A stretch of 64,000 nt of DNA, from the NCBI GenBank assembly GCA_035944555.1, contig DASZAY010000026.1, positions 62,001 to 126,000 on the forward strand, written 5' to 3'. The first letter of the stretch is position 1; each line of letters opens with the position of its first letter. Below the pieces are notes generated by a model. The model saw only the letters and a list, made by a program, of their open reading frames with translations, did not search any database and was not told where the DNA came from. Below are positions 24,240-33,039 of this stretch, piece by piece. Source of the stretch: CADCWK01 sp035944555 (GTDB lineage Bacteria; Chloroflexota; Chloroflexia; Thermomicrobiales; UBA6265). The position numbers were made by a program, and so were the translations under genes.

Positions 24240-25085
24240 GTGATCATCATCAAGATCGGCGGTGGCGCCGCCATCGACGCAACCGCGTTCCGGAACTTCG
24301 CCGAAGACCTGCACGGCCTGCTCGGCGAAGGTCGCTCGGCCGTCGTCATCCACGGCGCCAACGCCGCCTTCAGCGACCTCAGCCGCCGCCTGGACTTGCC
24401 GCCGGTCATGGTCACGTCGTCGACCGGCCGGGTGTCCCGGTACACCGACGCCGCGACGATGGACGCCATGCTGATGACCTACTGCGGTAAGGTCAACAAG
24501 ACGCTCGTGGGCGCGATGCAGGCGGCTGGCGTCAATGCCGTCGGGCTGAGCGGACTCGATGGCGGGATCGCCCGTGGGCGGCGCAAGCCGATGCTCCGGG
24601 GGAGCGTCGACGGCAAGCCGAAGGTCTTCCGGGACGACCACGCCGGCACGATCGAGACGATCGACGCCGGGCTGGTCCGGCTGCTGCTGGCCAACGGGTA
24701 CCTGCCCGTCCTGACGCCGCCCGCGCTGTCCGACGACGGCGTGCCGATCAACGTCGATGGCGACAAGCTGGCCCTCGGGCTTGCCACCGAACTTGGAGCG
24801 GAGGCGCTGCTGTTCTTCTCGGACACGCCGGGGCTGCTCCGTGACGTCCGGGACGAGACCAGCCTCGTCCGCGAGATCGATGCGGCGGATCCCTCGGCAG
24901 CGCTGGCCTCCGCCTCGGGCCGGATGGTCGTCAAGGTCGAGGCCGCGCTTGGCGCGATCGAGCGAGGTGTCGGCGAGGTGATCTTCTCCGACGCCCGCGT
25001 CGAGCGGCCGGTGTCCCGGGCGCTGGCCGGCGAAGGGACAGTCGTCCGACCGGCGACCAGGAGCAGTTCCCCGGCCCAGGTCTGA
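24240..25085 (+). CDS. lysZ: [LysW]-aminoadipate/[LysW]-glutamate kinase
   Basis: A 281-residue amino-acid-kinase-fold enzyme from GTG 24240, with GGAG 6 bases upstream; an upstream ATG at 24183 has no ribosome site. It begins VIIIKIGGGAAID, the phosphate-binding lysine and Gly loop of the ArgB/LysZ family. IHGANAAFSDLSRRL, GLSGLDGG, NVDGDKLALGLA and SGRMVVKVEAALGAIERG follow as in the family. It phosphorylates the side-chain carboxylate of the LysW-bound amino acid. The carbamate-kinase-like ISDTPGLL region reads FFSDTPGLLRD. It is the only kinase seen for the pathway. Confidence 0.9.
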   Translation: MIIIKIGGGAAIDATAFRNFAEDLHGLLGEGRSAVVIHGANAAFSDLSRRLDLPPVMVTSSTGRVSRYTDAATMDAMLMTYCGKVNKTLVGAMQAAGVNAVGLSGLDGGIARGRRKPMLRGSVDGKPKVFRDDHAGTIETIDAGLVRLLLANGYLPVLTPPALSDDGVPINVDGDKLALGLATELGAEALLFFSDTPGLLRDVRDETSLVREIDAADPSAALASASGRMVVKVEAALGAIERGVGEVIFSDARVERPVSRALAGEGTVVRPATRSSSPAQV

Positions 25086-25115
25086 TCACGACCAGGACTG
25101 CTCGTCCAGACAACG

Positions 25116-25150
25116 ACGCCCCGGTCTGCCTCGCGGGCGGACCGGGGCGT
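25116..25150 (+). terminator. Terminator after lysZ
   Basis: ACGCCCCGGTC (25116-25126) pairs with GACCGGGGCGT (25140-25150), then TTTCG. It also lies downstream of the minus-strand gene ending at 25183 and could serve both. Confidence 0.8.
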
Positions 25151-25182
25151 TTCGCCTTCTCCGGAAATGCGTACCAGGCGAC

Positions 25183-25704
25183 TTACGCGGTCTGAGTCTC
25201 CAGGCGGTGGGAGGTCTCGAAGCGGTGCGATGGCTCGTATCCCGCGGCGGACCGGGCGGACGGACGAGCGAAGGCGCTCAACGCCGCGCCGACACGGGCA
25301 ACTAGCCCCGGTCGGTTAGCGCGGTGGATGGCGCCACCGGTTCGGGTGACCCGGACCGGCTCCGGATCCGGCAGCCACCCGATCTGCGTCGCCCACTGGG
25401 ACGCGGCCATGGCGTCCAGCGCCTGGCGGTGAGTGGAGGTGCCACGCCCAACCGGCAGCGGCGTGCTGACCCGGGGAACGGGGACGGCGAGATACCCGAC
25501 GTTCGACTCCGAGCCGGTCGGGAAGCTGGCGCGGCGCTGGCGAAGCGCCGGGAGGACGTCTGCCCCGGTGTGCTGGATCCGGGTCGCGTAGAGCGAGACG
25601 ATGTCACGCGATGTCGGGACGTGTGGTGCGATGACCCTCGGCGTGACGGGCTGGTCGCCATTCGCGGTCCGGGCTGCTGGTCGCTGTGCGCTCACATCCT
25701 GCAT
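25183..25704 (-). CDS. Hypothetical protein, unrecognised
   Basis: A 173-residue protein with no signal peptide or membrane segment. ATG 25704 has GGAGAG 7 bases upstream, and a good promoter lies further up, so it is likely real. The middle (SESNVGYLAVPVPRVSTPLP, then HRQALDAMAASQWATQIGWLP) looks folded; the two ends are A/R/P-rich. The C-terminus has a short repeat SHRFETSHRLET. No family recognised. It lies between lysZ and the LysN-like aminotransferase on the opposite strand. Confidence 0.55.
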   Translation of the reverse strand: MQDVSAQRPAARTANGDQPVTPRVIAPHVPTSRDIVSLYATRIQHTGADVLPALRQRRASFPTGSESNVGYLAVPVPRVSTPLPVGRGTSTHRQALDAMAASQWATQIGWLPDPEPVRVTRTGGAIHRANRPGLVARVGAALSAFARPSARSAAGYEPSHRFETSHRLETQTA

Positions 25705-25834
25705 CGAGAGCTCTCCATCGAACGGCTCGGCGAACCAGCCACGGCGACATCAGCGCACACACCGCTGCCACCCGGCCCAAGGTCGCGGGGATCAACAGAC
25801 GGGTCCATGCGGGTAGTGTACGTACGACGACGCA

Positions 25835-25864
25835 ATCCTACATTGCCCTCTGACACCCTGACAA
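25835..25864 (-). promoter_or_regulatory. Promoter of the hypothetical gene at 25183-25704
   Basis: On the minus strand, TTGTCA (25859-25864) and TAGGAT (25835-25840) with an 18-base spacer. The remaining 25865-26078 leads to the aminotransferase. It contains TACAAT at 25936-25941 but no matching -35 box. Confidence 0.55.
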
Positions 25865-26078
25865 GGGCTGGACGAGCGCAGCGTACGGACACTGCCTGAA
25901 TGCTTCATTCGGCCAAGTCTCACGGGCGAAATCTGTACAATTCGCCACGTTGACGCCGTGACTGAAGCACACCTACCATCGAGCCATCCCGTCGTGGCTT
26001 CCCCGGCCCCTGATACCTCCTCGCCTGCCTATAACGTGCCCGACACCCCTGGTGTTCGTCTCTCTGCCGGAGTACCCC

Positions 26079-27338
26079 ATGGCCACCCACAAGGCGACCG
26101 CCCACATCGCGGACCGCCCGACGTACACCACCCCAGCCCGACGACTCGCCCGGCGGGCCTCGGCCTTCCACGAGTCGCCCTGGTCGGTCCCGACGACACT
26201 CGACGGCCGGCATCCCGCTCCCATCTCGCTGAGTAGCGGCGCGCCCTCGGAATCGCTCATCCCGGTCGACCGGCTCGCTGAGGCGGCCCGACAGGCCTGG
26301 GCCGAACCCAACCAGTGGGGGTACGCCGGTGTAGGCGGGTATTACCCGCTCCGTGAGTGGCTCGCGCACTGGCTGGCGGACCGCGGCGTCGCGACCGACC
26401 CGGAGCAGATCGTCCTCACCACCGGATCCCAGCAGGGCATCGATCTCGCCGCCCGGGTCTTCCTCGACCCCGGGGACACGGTCATCGTCGAAGGGCCCAC
26501 CTACATCGGCGCTCTCCAGGTCTTCGACGCCTGCGACGCGACCTACCTCGTCGCCCCGATGGACGACGACGGGCTGGACGTCGCGGCACTGGAGCGGGAG
26601 CTGGCCGACCGCGCCGCCCAGGGTCACCGTCCGCCGAAGCTGCTCTACAGCGTCCCAACCTTCCAGAACCCGACCGGACGGCTGATGAGCCAGGAGCGCC
26701 GCGAGGCCCTGCTCGCCCTGGCCCGCCGGTACGGGATCGTCGTCGTGGAGGACGATCCCTACGGCGAGCTGTACTTCGACCAGGCGCCGCCTGCCTCCCT
26801 TCGGGCGCGGGACGCCGATGTCATCGCCCTCGGCACCTTCTCCAAGACGCTCGCGCCGGCCCTGCGGCTGGGCTGGATGGTCCTGCCACCGGACCTCGTC
26901 CCGCTGATGGCCAATGGCCGGGAGGTGTTCGATGTCCATGGCGACCGGATGTCGCAGCGCGTGGTCGCCTACACCGTCCCCGACTTTCTCGACGGCCATG
27001 TCGCCTGGCTGCGCGAGCAGTACGCCGAGCGCTGTCGCCGGCTCGCGAACGCCCTGGAGGCGTCGTTGCCGGAAGGGGTCCGGCTCAGCCGGCCCGGTGG
27101 CGGGTTCTTCCTCTGGCTGGACCTGCCCGAGGGCCTGGACGCGGCCTTGATGATGCCCGAGGCGGCCGACCACGGCGTCCAGTTCCTCCCCGGCGGCTGG
27201 TTCTACCCCGATCGCCGCCCGGATCCGGGACTACGGCTCTCGTTCTCCAACGTCCCGGAGGAGTGGCTGGACGAGGGCGCCGCCCGTCTCGGCACGGCAA
27301 TACGTGCGGCACTGGCCGTTGGAGCGCTGGACCGCTAG
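26079..27338 (+). CDS. PLP-dependent class I aminotransferase, LysN/2-aminoadipate transaminase type
   Basis: A 419-residue fold-type I aminotransferase from ATG 26079 (GGAG 7 bases upstream). ISLSSGAPSESLIP, YAGVGGYYPLREWLA and TTGSQQGIDLAARVF are typical of the LysN/Aro8/MocR-like group. YSVPTFQNPTGRLM and EDDPYGELYFD follow, and the PLP lysine is in GTFSKTLAPALRLGWM. The C-terminal substrate Arg is in DPGLRLSFSN. LysN makes 2-aminoadipate from 2-oxoadipate, which would feed LysX. It is not the class III LysJ needed later in the pathway. Broad aromatic/2-oxoadipate specificity is common in this family. Confidence 0.8.
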   Translation: MATHKATAHIADRPTYTTPARRLARRASAFHESPWSVPTTLDGRHPAPISLSSGAPSESLIPVDRLAEAARQAWAEPNQWGYAGVGGYYPLREWLAHWLADRGVATDPEQIVLTTGSQQGIDLAARVFLDPGDTVIVEGPTYIGALQVFDACDATYLVAPMDDDGLDVAALERELADRAAQGHRPPKLLYSVPTFQNPTGRLMSQERREALLALARRYGIVVVEDDPYGELYFDQAPPASLRARDADVIALGTFSKTLAPALRLGWMVLPPDLVPLMANGREVFDVHGDRMSQRVVAYTVPDFLDGHVAWLREQYAERCRRLANALEASLPEGVRLSRPGGGFFLWLDLPEGLDAALMMPEAADHGVQFLPGGWFYPDRRPDPGLRLSFSNVPEEWLDEGAARLGTAIRAALAVGALDR

Positions 27339-27419
27339 CATCTGCGGGATGCGACGGCGGGGCCGGCGGCGGGTGCCGTCCGGGACGACGCCTGAACCCG
27401 ACAGGTCTGGACCCGCTCG

Positions 27420-27908
27420 ATGGACTGGCTCACCAACATCTACGACGCCCTCGACCCCCGGCTCTGGGGGCTCCTGGCCGTGGCACTCGGCACGATCCTG
27501 ACGCTGCAGGCGGTCGAGACGGCGGTCGAGGGCGCGTGGCCCCACCAGCGCCGGCCGGGACAGACGGCGATCACGGCCCGTTCGGGCCAGCGCGGCTGGG
27601 CGGTCGTGGCGCTCCTGCTGTTGGTCGCCCTGCTGCTCGTACTCGTAACGCTGGCCATCGTCGCCTGGCGTGACCTGGATCTGGACCGCACCCAGTGGCT
27701 GGGTGGGATCCTCGTCGCGCTGGCCTGGATCCTGTTCCTCGCCGCGACCACCACACGCCTCGCGGTCGGCCGGTATCTGCGCGGTCTCGGCATGATCGCC
27801 CCGGCGACGATCGCCGTGGTCCTGGTCGTTGGCGGCATCCTGATCCTCGTCCGGCTACTCGATATCCTGCCAACCGTGGACGAGGTTCGCGACGCCCTGC
27901 CGTTCTAG
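27420..27908 (+). CDS. Four-TM membrane protein, unknown function
   Basis: A 162-residue protein with four hydrophobic segments near residues 14-36, 60-84, 92-112 and 123-147. ATG 27420 lacks a strong ribosome site. The short C-terminal tail (DILPTVDEVRDALPF) is outside the last segment. No family recognised. It lies 81 bases after the aminotransferase and 104 bases before the MFS gene. Confidence 0.6.
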   Translation: MDWLTNIYDALDPRLWGLLAVALGTILTLQAVETAVEGAWPHQRRPGQTAITARSGQRGWAVVALLLLVALLLVLVTLAIVAWRDLDLDRTQWLGGILVALAWILFLAATTTRLAVGRYLRGLGMIAPATIAVVLVVGGILILVRLLDILPTVDEVRDALPF

Positions 27909-28012
27909 CAGCCCGGTCATGCCGTCGCACGGCGCGGCACGGTGGCGCTGGTCATCGTCCTGCGCGATGCTGTCAGGGACGAATGCGCACCGCCCGGAAC
28001 AGGAGGCGACTG

Positions 28013-29770
28013 GTGACCGACGACCGCACGCCCCACCGGGATCAACCAGTTCCATCCCTCACTGAGCCGTCTCCGGACGGGGACACGCCCGCCACCACTC
28101 CGCCAGAGGGACCCGGTCGCGCCCTCGTCCCCACCGGTTCCCGGGAAATCGAGCGTCACCCCCACCAGGTCCGGCAAGCGGCGGGTGGAGCTGCCCTCGC
28201 GGCCGGACGCGCGGCCCGCCAGCTCGCGGTTGCCGCTGGCACCGCTCTGACGAGTGAGCAGAGCAAGGCCGCCGCCCGCCGGACGGGGCATGTCACCGGT
28301 GAACTCCTCGTCGGCACGGCTAGGGTCACCGGGACCGCGCTCGTCGGCGCCGCCCGCGGGATCAACTGGACCGCCCGCCGCTTTCTCCCGATCGACCAGC
28401 CGCTGCTGCGCGACCCGATCTTCCGGACCTTCTGGCTGTCGCGCCTGCTGGTCCAGATGGCGCAGGGAGCGATGCTCTACGCGCTCCTGATCGTCGTGGT
28501 CGACCTGACGTCGTCCTCGTTCTATACCGCGCTGTTCGTGAACTGCTCGATCCTGCCGGCGATCATCTTCGGCATCCCGGGCGGCATCGTCTCCGACTCC
28601 CTGCCCCGTCGCCCGACGATGGTCGCCTTGAATCTGGCCCGGTTCGTCCTGATCACCGCCGCCTTGCTCGTCGACCTCTCGTTGGCGGGCGTCTTCGCGC
28701 TCACGATCGGGCTCTGGGTAATCCACCAGTTCTACTCGCCGATCGAGAGTACGGTCGTCGCGTCGCTGGTCCCACCCTCGCGCTTCTCCAACGCCCAGGC
28801 GCTCCACAACCTCGCGCTGACCATCGCCCAGGCGCTGGGCCTCGTCCTCGCCGCTCCCCTGATCCTGCGCTTCTTCGACATCAGCGTCCTGTTCGCCCTC
28901 TGCGCCGCGCTGTTCCTCGCGGCCGCCGGGTTCGCGTCCCAGCTCCCGCGCCTCGATGACCAGATCCAAGCCGAGCCGGACCCTGCGCCCGCGGCGACCA
29001 ACGTCGTGGATGGCGACGCCGGCGTGACGCACCGGCCTGCCCGGCGGTCAACCGACCGCCAGCCCGGGTCGCTCCAGACGACCGCCGCGTGGTTTCTCAA
29101 TGGCTGGAAGATGGTCACTCGGGACCGGATCGCCCTTGGCGCGGTGATGGACGACATGCTGGTTGGGTTCGGTCTGACGTCACTGATCGTGATCATGCCG
29201 CTCTACCTCGAGGCCGTCCTGAACACGGCCCAGGAGAACACCACGTTCGTATTCGCCCCGGCGGCGCTCGGTCTGATCATCGGGTTGCGGGCCGCCCCGG
29301 CCCTCAACGCGGTGGTCGAGAACCGCTACATCGCGACGGCGGGACTGGTCTTGTTCGCAACGTCGGTGCTCGCGTTCGGGTTCGTGCGGGAGGTCGCCAA
29401 CATCATCAACGGCCCGCTGCGTCTGCCACTCGATCAGCTCAGCGACGCCGTCGGGATCGGCCAGTACGTGCTGGTGGTCATGGCCTTCAGCATCCCGGCC
29501 GGGTTCGCCTCCGCCATCGTCGGCGTCGCCGCCCGCTCGGTCCTGCTCAGCCGGATCCGGCCCAACGCCCGCGGGCAGGTGATCGCCTCCCAGAACCTCT
29601 TCCAGAGCCTGGTCACCCTGCTCCCGACGTTCGCCGTCGGCATCTTCGCCGACCTCTTCGGCATCCGGATCATGGCGGTCATGATCGGCATGACCCTGTT
29701 GCTCGGCGCCGCCGTCGCCCACATCAGCTTCACCACACGGCCGCGGGAAGTGGTCGAGCCCGGCGACTGA
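28013..29770 (+). CDS. MFS transporter with long N-terminal extension
   Basis: A 585-residue protein from GTG 28013, AGGAGGCG upstream. Residues 1-125 are hydrophilic, then amphipathic and Ala/Arg-rich (HQVRQAAGGAALAAGRAARQ), unusual for this superfamily. The 12-TM domain starts with PIFRTFWLSRLLVQMAQGAMLYALLIVVV; motif A is IPGGIVSDSLPRRPTM. A 60-residue hydrophilic central loop separates the halves. The hydrophobic part resembles the MFS_3 group. Substrate unknown. Confidence 0.82.
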   Translation: MTDDRTPHRDQPVPSLTEPSPDGDTPATTPPEGPGRALVPTGSREIERHPHQVRQAAGGAALAAGRAARQLAVAAGTALTSEQSKAAARRTGHVTGELLVGTARVTGTALVGAARGINWTARRFLPIDQPLLRDPIFRTFWLSRLLVQMAQGAMLYALLIVVVDLTSSSFYTALFVNCSILPAIIFGIPGGIVSDSLPRRPTMVALNLARFVLITAALLVDLSLAGVFALTIGLWVIHQFYSPIESTVVASLVPPSRFSNAQALHNLALTIAQALGLVLAAPLILRFFDISVLFALCAALFLAAAGFASQLPRLDDQIQAEPDPAPAATNVVDGDAGVTHRPARRSTDRQPGSLQTTAAWFLNGWKMVTRDRIALGAVMDDMLVGFGLTSLIVIMPLYLEAVLNTAQENTTFVFAPAALGLIIGLRAAPALNAVVENRYIATAGLVLFATSVLAFGFVREVANIINGPLRLPLDQLSDAVGIGQYVLVVMAFSIPAGFASAIVGVAARSVLLSRIRPNARGQVIASQNLFQSLVTLLPTFAVGIFADLFGIRIMAVMIGMTLLLGAAVAHISFTTRPREVVEPGD

Positions 29771-29992
29771 CCTGAGTGGTGTGACCACGGGACTCGTAGG
29801 CGATCCACGATCCACGATCTACCGCCAGAAGCCATGGGCCAGGCTTCGGGGAGGTCTGCCGCAGGTCATTCCCTTCCCTCACCCCACTCCCGGGCACCCT
29901 GTCACGATGACGACACCCCGCCACCTCGCGCCCGCCGTCTACACTGCCCCGGCACGCCCGACCGGGGCGGGCAGGCTGGCGACGGGGAACGC

Positions 29993-31075
29993 ATGACCGG
30001 ACCGACGACCAACGAGACGCCCACCTCGACGACCGGCTGGTCGGGCTGGGCTAGGATGTGGCCCCGGCTCGTCGCCGGACTGTTCTTCGCGCTGCTGGTC
30101 CTGACCGCACTGACCCTGTTCGCCGACGTCCGTCAGCTGGGCGACGCGCTGTCCGGGTTCCGCTGGCCGCTGCTCGTCCCGATCATCCTGCTCACTCTTG
30201 CCAACTACGGGCTCCGGTTCGTGAAGTGGCAGATCTACCTCGACCGGATCGGTGTCCACGGGCTGTCGACCGGCCACAGCCTGCTGACATTCCTCTCGGC
30301 ATTCAGCATGTCGATCACCCCGGGCAAGGTCGGCGAGGTGATCAAGGCCGTTTACGTCCGCCGCCTGACCGGGACCCCGCTCACCCGCGTGGCCGCCGTC
30401 ATCACCGCCGAGCGCCTGACCGACGGACTGGCGATGCTCGGGCTGGCCGGACTCGGCATCGCCCAGTTCTCCTATGGCCGCTGGGTGCTGGCCGCCGCCG
30501 CGCTGGCCGGGATCGCCGCGATCGTCATCCTCCGCCGCCCGGCGCTGCTGGCTGGCGTCCTGGCGTTCGCCGGCCGGCTACCGGTCATCGGGCCGATCGC
30601 GACCCGGATGACCGGCCACGCCGACAACTTCCTCGACGCCTCCAACACCCTCTACGCGCCCCGTCTGGTCGTCGGGTCCGTCCTGCTCGGCATCGTCTCC
30701 TGGTTCGCGGAGTGCGTCGCACTGTTCCTCGTGCTGATCGGGCTGGGGCTGGAGCCGTCGTGGCACCTGCTGCTCGTCGCGACCTTCGTCCTCTCGGTGT
30801 CGTCGGTGCTCGGCGCGCTGTCGCTGCTCCCGGGTGGCCTGGGCGTCGCGGAAGCGAGCATCGCCGGCCTGCTGATCCTGCTGATCACCACGCCGGGGTT
30901 CGACCGTGGCGACGCGGCCGCCGCGACCCTGATCATCCGGTTCGCCACGCTCTGGTTCGCCGTCGTCCTCGGAGCGGGGGCGGTCGTCGCGCTCCAGCGC
31001 ATCCTCCGCCGCTCCCCGTCGCCATCGTCCGTCCCTGACACCGCCTCTCCCCATGAAAGGACCGCCCGCCCGTGA
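29993..31075 (+). CDS. Lysylphosphatidylglycerol synthase-TM/flippase-like protein (UPF0104)
   Basis: A 360-residue integral membrane protein from ATG 29993. The family pattern is visible: ALTLFADVRQLGDAL, FVKWQIYL, FLSAFSMSITPGKVGEVIKAVYVRRLTGTPL, AERLTDGLAMLG and, near the end, LSLLPGGLGVAEASIAGLL. Homologues are flippase-like proteins (AglD/MprF-TM group) often near sugar-modifying enzymes, consistent with the overlapping epimerase gene downstream (GTGA, 31072-31075). A role in moving or holding a lipid-linked sugar is inferred. Confidence 0.85.
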   Translation: MTGPTTNETPTSTTGWSGWARMWPRLVAGLFFALLVLTALTLFADVRQLGDALSGFRWPLLVPIILLTLANYGLRFVKWQIYLDRIGVHGLSTGHSLLTFLSAFSMSITPGKVGEVIKAVYVRRLTGTPLTRVAAVITAERLTDGLAMLGLAGLGIAQFSYGRWVLAAAALAGIAAIVILRRPALLAGVLAFAGRLPVIGPIATRMTGHADNFLDASNTLYAPRLVVGSVLLGIVSWFAECVALFLVLIGLGLEPSWHLLLVATFVLSVSSVLGALSLLPGGLGVAEASIAGLLILLITTPGFDRGDAAAATLIIRFATLWFAVVLGAGAVVALQRILRRSPSPSSVPDTASPHERTARP

Positions 31076-32148
31076 CCGATTCCCCTGTCTCCACCACCGG
31101 CTCGCAGCCGAAACGCGTGCTGATCACCGGCGGCGCCGGCTTCCTCGGGATCAACCTGGCCCGGTTCCTCGTCGAGCGTGGCGTCGAGGTCGTCACGCTG
31201 GACATGGCCCCATTCGATTACCCGGACATGCGGGACCGGGTCACCGATGTCCAGGGGGACATCCGGGACCCGGCCGCGGTGCTGCTGGCGATGCAGGGCT
31301 GTGATGCCGTCGTCCACACCGCCGCCGCCCTGCCGCTCTACTCGCCGGAGGACATCTACTCGACCGACGTCGAGGGCACCCGGCTGATCCTCCGTACCGC
31401 GCGGGAGCAGGGCATCCGGCGAATCGTCCATGTTTCGTCCACGGCCGTCTACGGCATCCCCGATCACCACCCCCTGCTGGAGGACGACCGGCTGGAGGGC
31501 GTCGGGCCGTACGGGCAGGCCAAGATCCAGGCCGAGATCGTCTGCCTGGAGGAGCGCGCCCACGGGCAGACGGTCGCGATCCTGCGCCCCAAGAGCTTCG
31601 TCGGCCCGGAGCGCCTCGGTGTGTTCGCGCTGCTCTACGACTGGGCCGCCGACGGCCACAACTTCCCGATGATCGGCATGGGCCACAACCGGTACCAGTT
31701 GCTGGACGTCGCCGATCTCTGCTCCGCGATCTGGCTGGCGCTGACCGTCCCGGACGCGATCGCCAACGACACGTTCAACATCGGCGCGGCCGACTTCACG
31801 ACGATGCGCCAGGACTACCAGGCCGTGCTGGACGAGGCGGGCCACGGCAAGCGCATCATCGGCTTCCCCGCCCTGCCGATGATCCTTGCCCTCCGCGTAC
31901 TGGACCGGTTCGGCGTCTCGCCGCTGTACAAATGGGTCTACGAGACGGCCAGCAAGGACTCGTTCGTCTCGATCGACCGGGCCCGTGAGCGACTGGGGTG
32001 GCAGCCCCGCTACAGCAACCAGGACGCGCTGATCCGCAACTACCGCTGGTACCTGGAGCACCGCGCCGACTTCGCCAACGCCACGGGCGTGTCGCACCGG
32101 GTGCCGTGGAAGCAGGGCGCGCTCGGCCTGTTCAAGCGCTTCTTCTAG
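31072..32148 (+). CDS. NAD-dependent epimerase/dehydratase (extended SDR)
   Basis: A 358-residue extended short-chain dehydrogenase/reductase. The cofactor motif is GGAGFLG in VLITGGAGFLGINLARFL. HVSSTAVYG and the active-site YGQAK follow, and RPKSFVGPERLG is a substrate-side segment. It is a probable nucleotide-sugar or sterol-like epimerase; substrate unknown. Its GTG start overlaps the flippase-like gene by 4 bases, so the two form a coupled pair that may modify an envelope glycan or lipid. Confidence 0.88.
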   Translation: MTDSPVSTTGSQPKRVLITGGAGFLGINLARFLVERGVEVVTLDMAPFDYPDMRDRVTDVQGDIRDPAAVLLAMQGCDAVVHTAAALPLYSPEDIYSTDVEGTRLILRTAREQGIRRIVHVSSTAVYGIPDHHPLLEDDRLEGVGPYGQAKIQAEIVCLEERAHGQTVAILRPKSFVGPERLGVFALLYDWAADGHNFPMIGMGHNRYQLLDVADLCSAIWLALTVPDAIANDTFNIGAADFTTMRQDYQAVLDEAGHGKRIIGFPALPMILALRVLDRFGVSPLYKWVYETASKDSFVSIDRARERLGWQPRYSNQDALIRNYRWYLEHRADFANATGVSHRVPWKQGALGLFKRFF

Positions 32149-32182
32149 GGAATCGGGAGCATGCCAGGACGGCGACCACCGC

Positions 32183-32210
32183 GTAGGGGCGTCCCCTGGG
32201 GCGCCCCTAC
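32183..32210 (+). terminator. Hairpin after the epimerase gene
   Basis: GTAGGGGCG (32183-32191) pairs with CGCCCCTAC (32202-32210). It is 35 bases past the stop; no T-run follows. Confidence 0.6.
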
Positions 32211-32234
32211 GACCGCACGATCGCCAGAGACGGC

Positions 32235-32262
32235 ATGGCCCACGTCGACCACATCCTGACCT
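32235..32262 (+). pseudogene. Duplicated 5' fragment of the VOC-fold gene
   Basis: ATG 32235 begins MAHVDHILT, matching MNHVDHILI at the start of the intact gene 199 bases downstream (7 of 9 residues). After about 9 codons the similarity stops and an AT-richer hairpin-bearing segment follows. It looks like a truncated tandem copy. Confidence 0.45.
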
Positions 32263-32425
32263 TCTCGCGGCATGACAAAACGTCCCGGGACTTGAGCTCC
32301 CGGGTTGATCAAGGTGCAGCCGCGATCCTGATTCCAAACCCGATATGGTCCAAAGACCACCACAAGGTTTGCTTAGCCTCGTTGAGCCCGGGGGCTTCAG
32401 CCCCGGGAATTCGCATCCTGCCGGA
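32263..32425 (+). mobile_element. Possible relic of a small hairpin-ended element
   Basis: Two GC-rich hairpins: CCCGGGA (32284-32290)/TCCCGGG (32298-32304) and CCCGGGGGC (32387-32395)-TTCA-GCCCCGGG (32400-32407). Between them is DNA less GC-rich than the neighbourhood. The second hairpin, with its TTCA loop, is like terminal hairpins of IS200/IS605-type elements. No transposase is present. The segment ends close to the ribosome site of the VOC gene. Confidence 0.3.
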
Positions 32426-32433
32426 GCGTGCCA

Positions 32434-33039
32434 ATGAACCATGTCGATCACATCCTGATCGCCGTCGACGACCTTGAAGCGGGGGCTGCCCGGCTGCTCG
32501 ATCGCTACGGTCTCGCCGCGCTGCCCGGCGGCTCACCATGGCCGGGGATCACCAACAGGGTCGTCCCGCTCGGCCCGCCGGCCTACCTGGAGCTCGTCGC
32601 CGCGACCGAGCCGGACGCCTGCGACGAGGCGTCGATGATCCGGGACTTCGCCGCGGAAGGCGACCGCTTGTTGACATGGGTGATCGAACCGGACGACTTC
32701 GATGCCGTCGTCGCCCGGACCGGTGCGATCCCGTCCGGCGATGCGGACAGCTCATGGCGCACGCTCGGTGGCGTCCGTCCGGACCGACCGTTCTTCATCC
32801 GCTACTCGAAGGACCGCGCTGCCCGCCGCGAGGGCTGGCAGAAGCGCTTGAATACCACCGGACACCGTGTCATGCCTGGTGAGATCAAGGCCATCACCGT
32901 CGGCGGCGAGGTGGAGTGGGTGCGGGCATGGGTCGGGGAACTGGATGTCCCGCTGACCGTCGAACCCGGACAGACAGGATTGCTGTCCGTGGAGATCTCG
33001 ACGGTTGATGGAGGCTCGATCAGACTGGGAGACGCGTAG
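32434..33039 (+). CDS. VOC/glyoxalase-fold protein
   Basis: A 201-residue protein from ATG 32434 (GGAG 7 bases upstream). It begins MNHVDHILIAVDDLEAGAARL with the metal-side His of a VOC (glyoxalase-like_3) fold. GLPPAYLELVA-like PAYLELVAATEPD gives the metal-binding Glu. The second half (RVMPGEIKAITVGGEVEWVRAWVGELDVPLTVEPGQTGL) looks like the second module. It could be a dioxygenase-like or unknown-function VOC enzyme. Confidence 0.75.
   Translation: MNHVDHILIAVDDLEAGAARLLDRYGLAALPGGSPWPGITNRVVPLGPPAYLELVAATEPDACDEASMIRDFAAEGDRLLTWVIEPDDFDAVVARTGAIPSGDADSSWRTLGGVRPDRPFFIRYSKDRAARREGWQKRLNTTGHRVMPGEIKAITVGGEVEWVRAWVGELDVPLTVEPGQTGLLSVEISTVDGGSIRLGDA

Noticed and set aside
24060..24240. T-box upstream of lysZ
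   Set aside because: GGGTGGCGGG near 24090 lacks the ACC of the T-box core, and there is no stem I.
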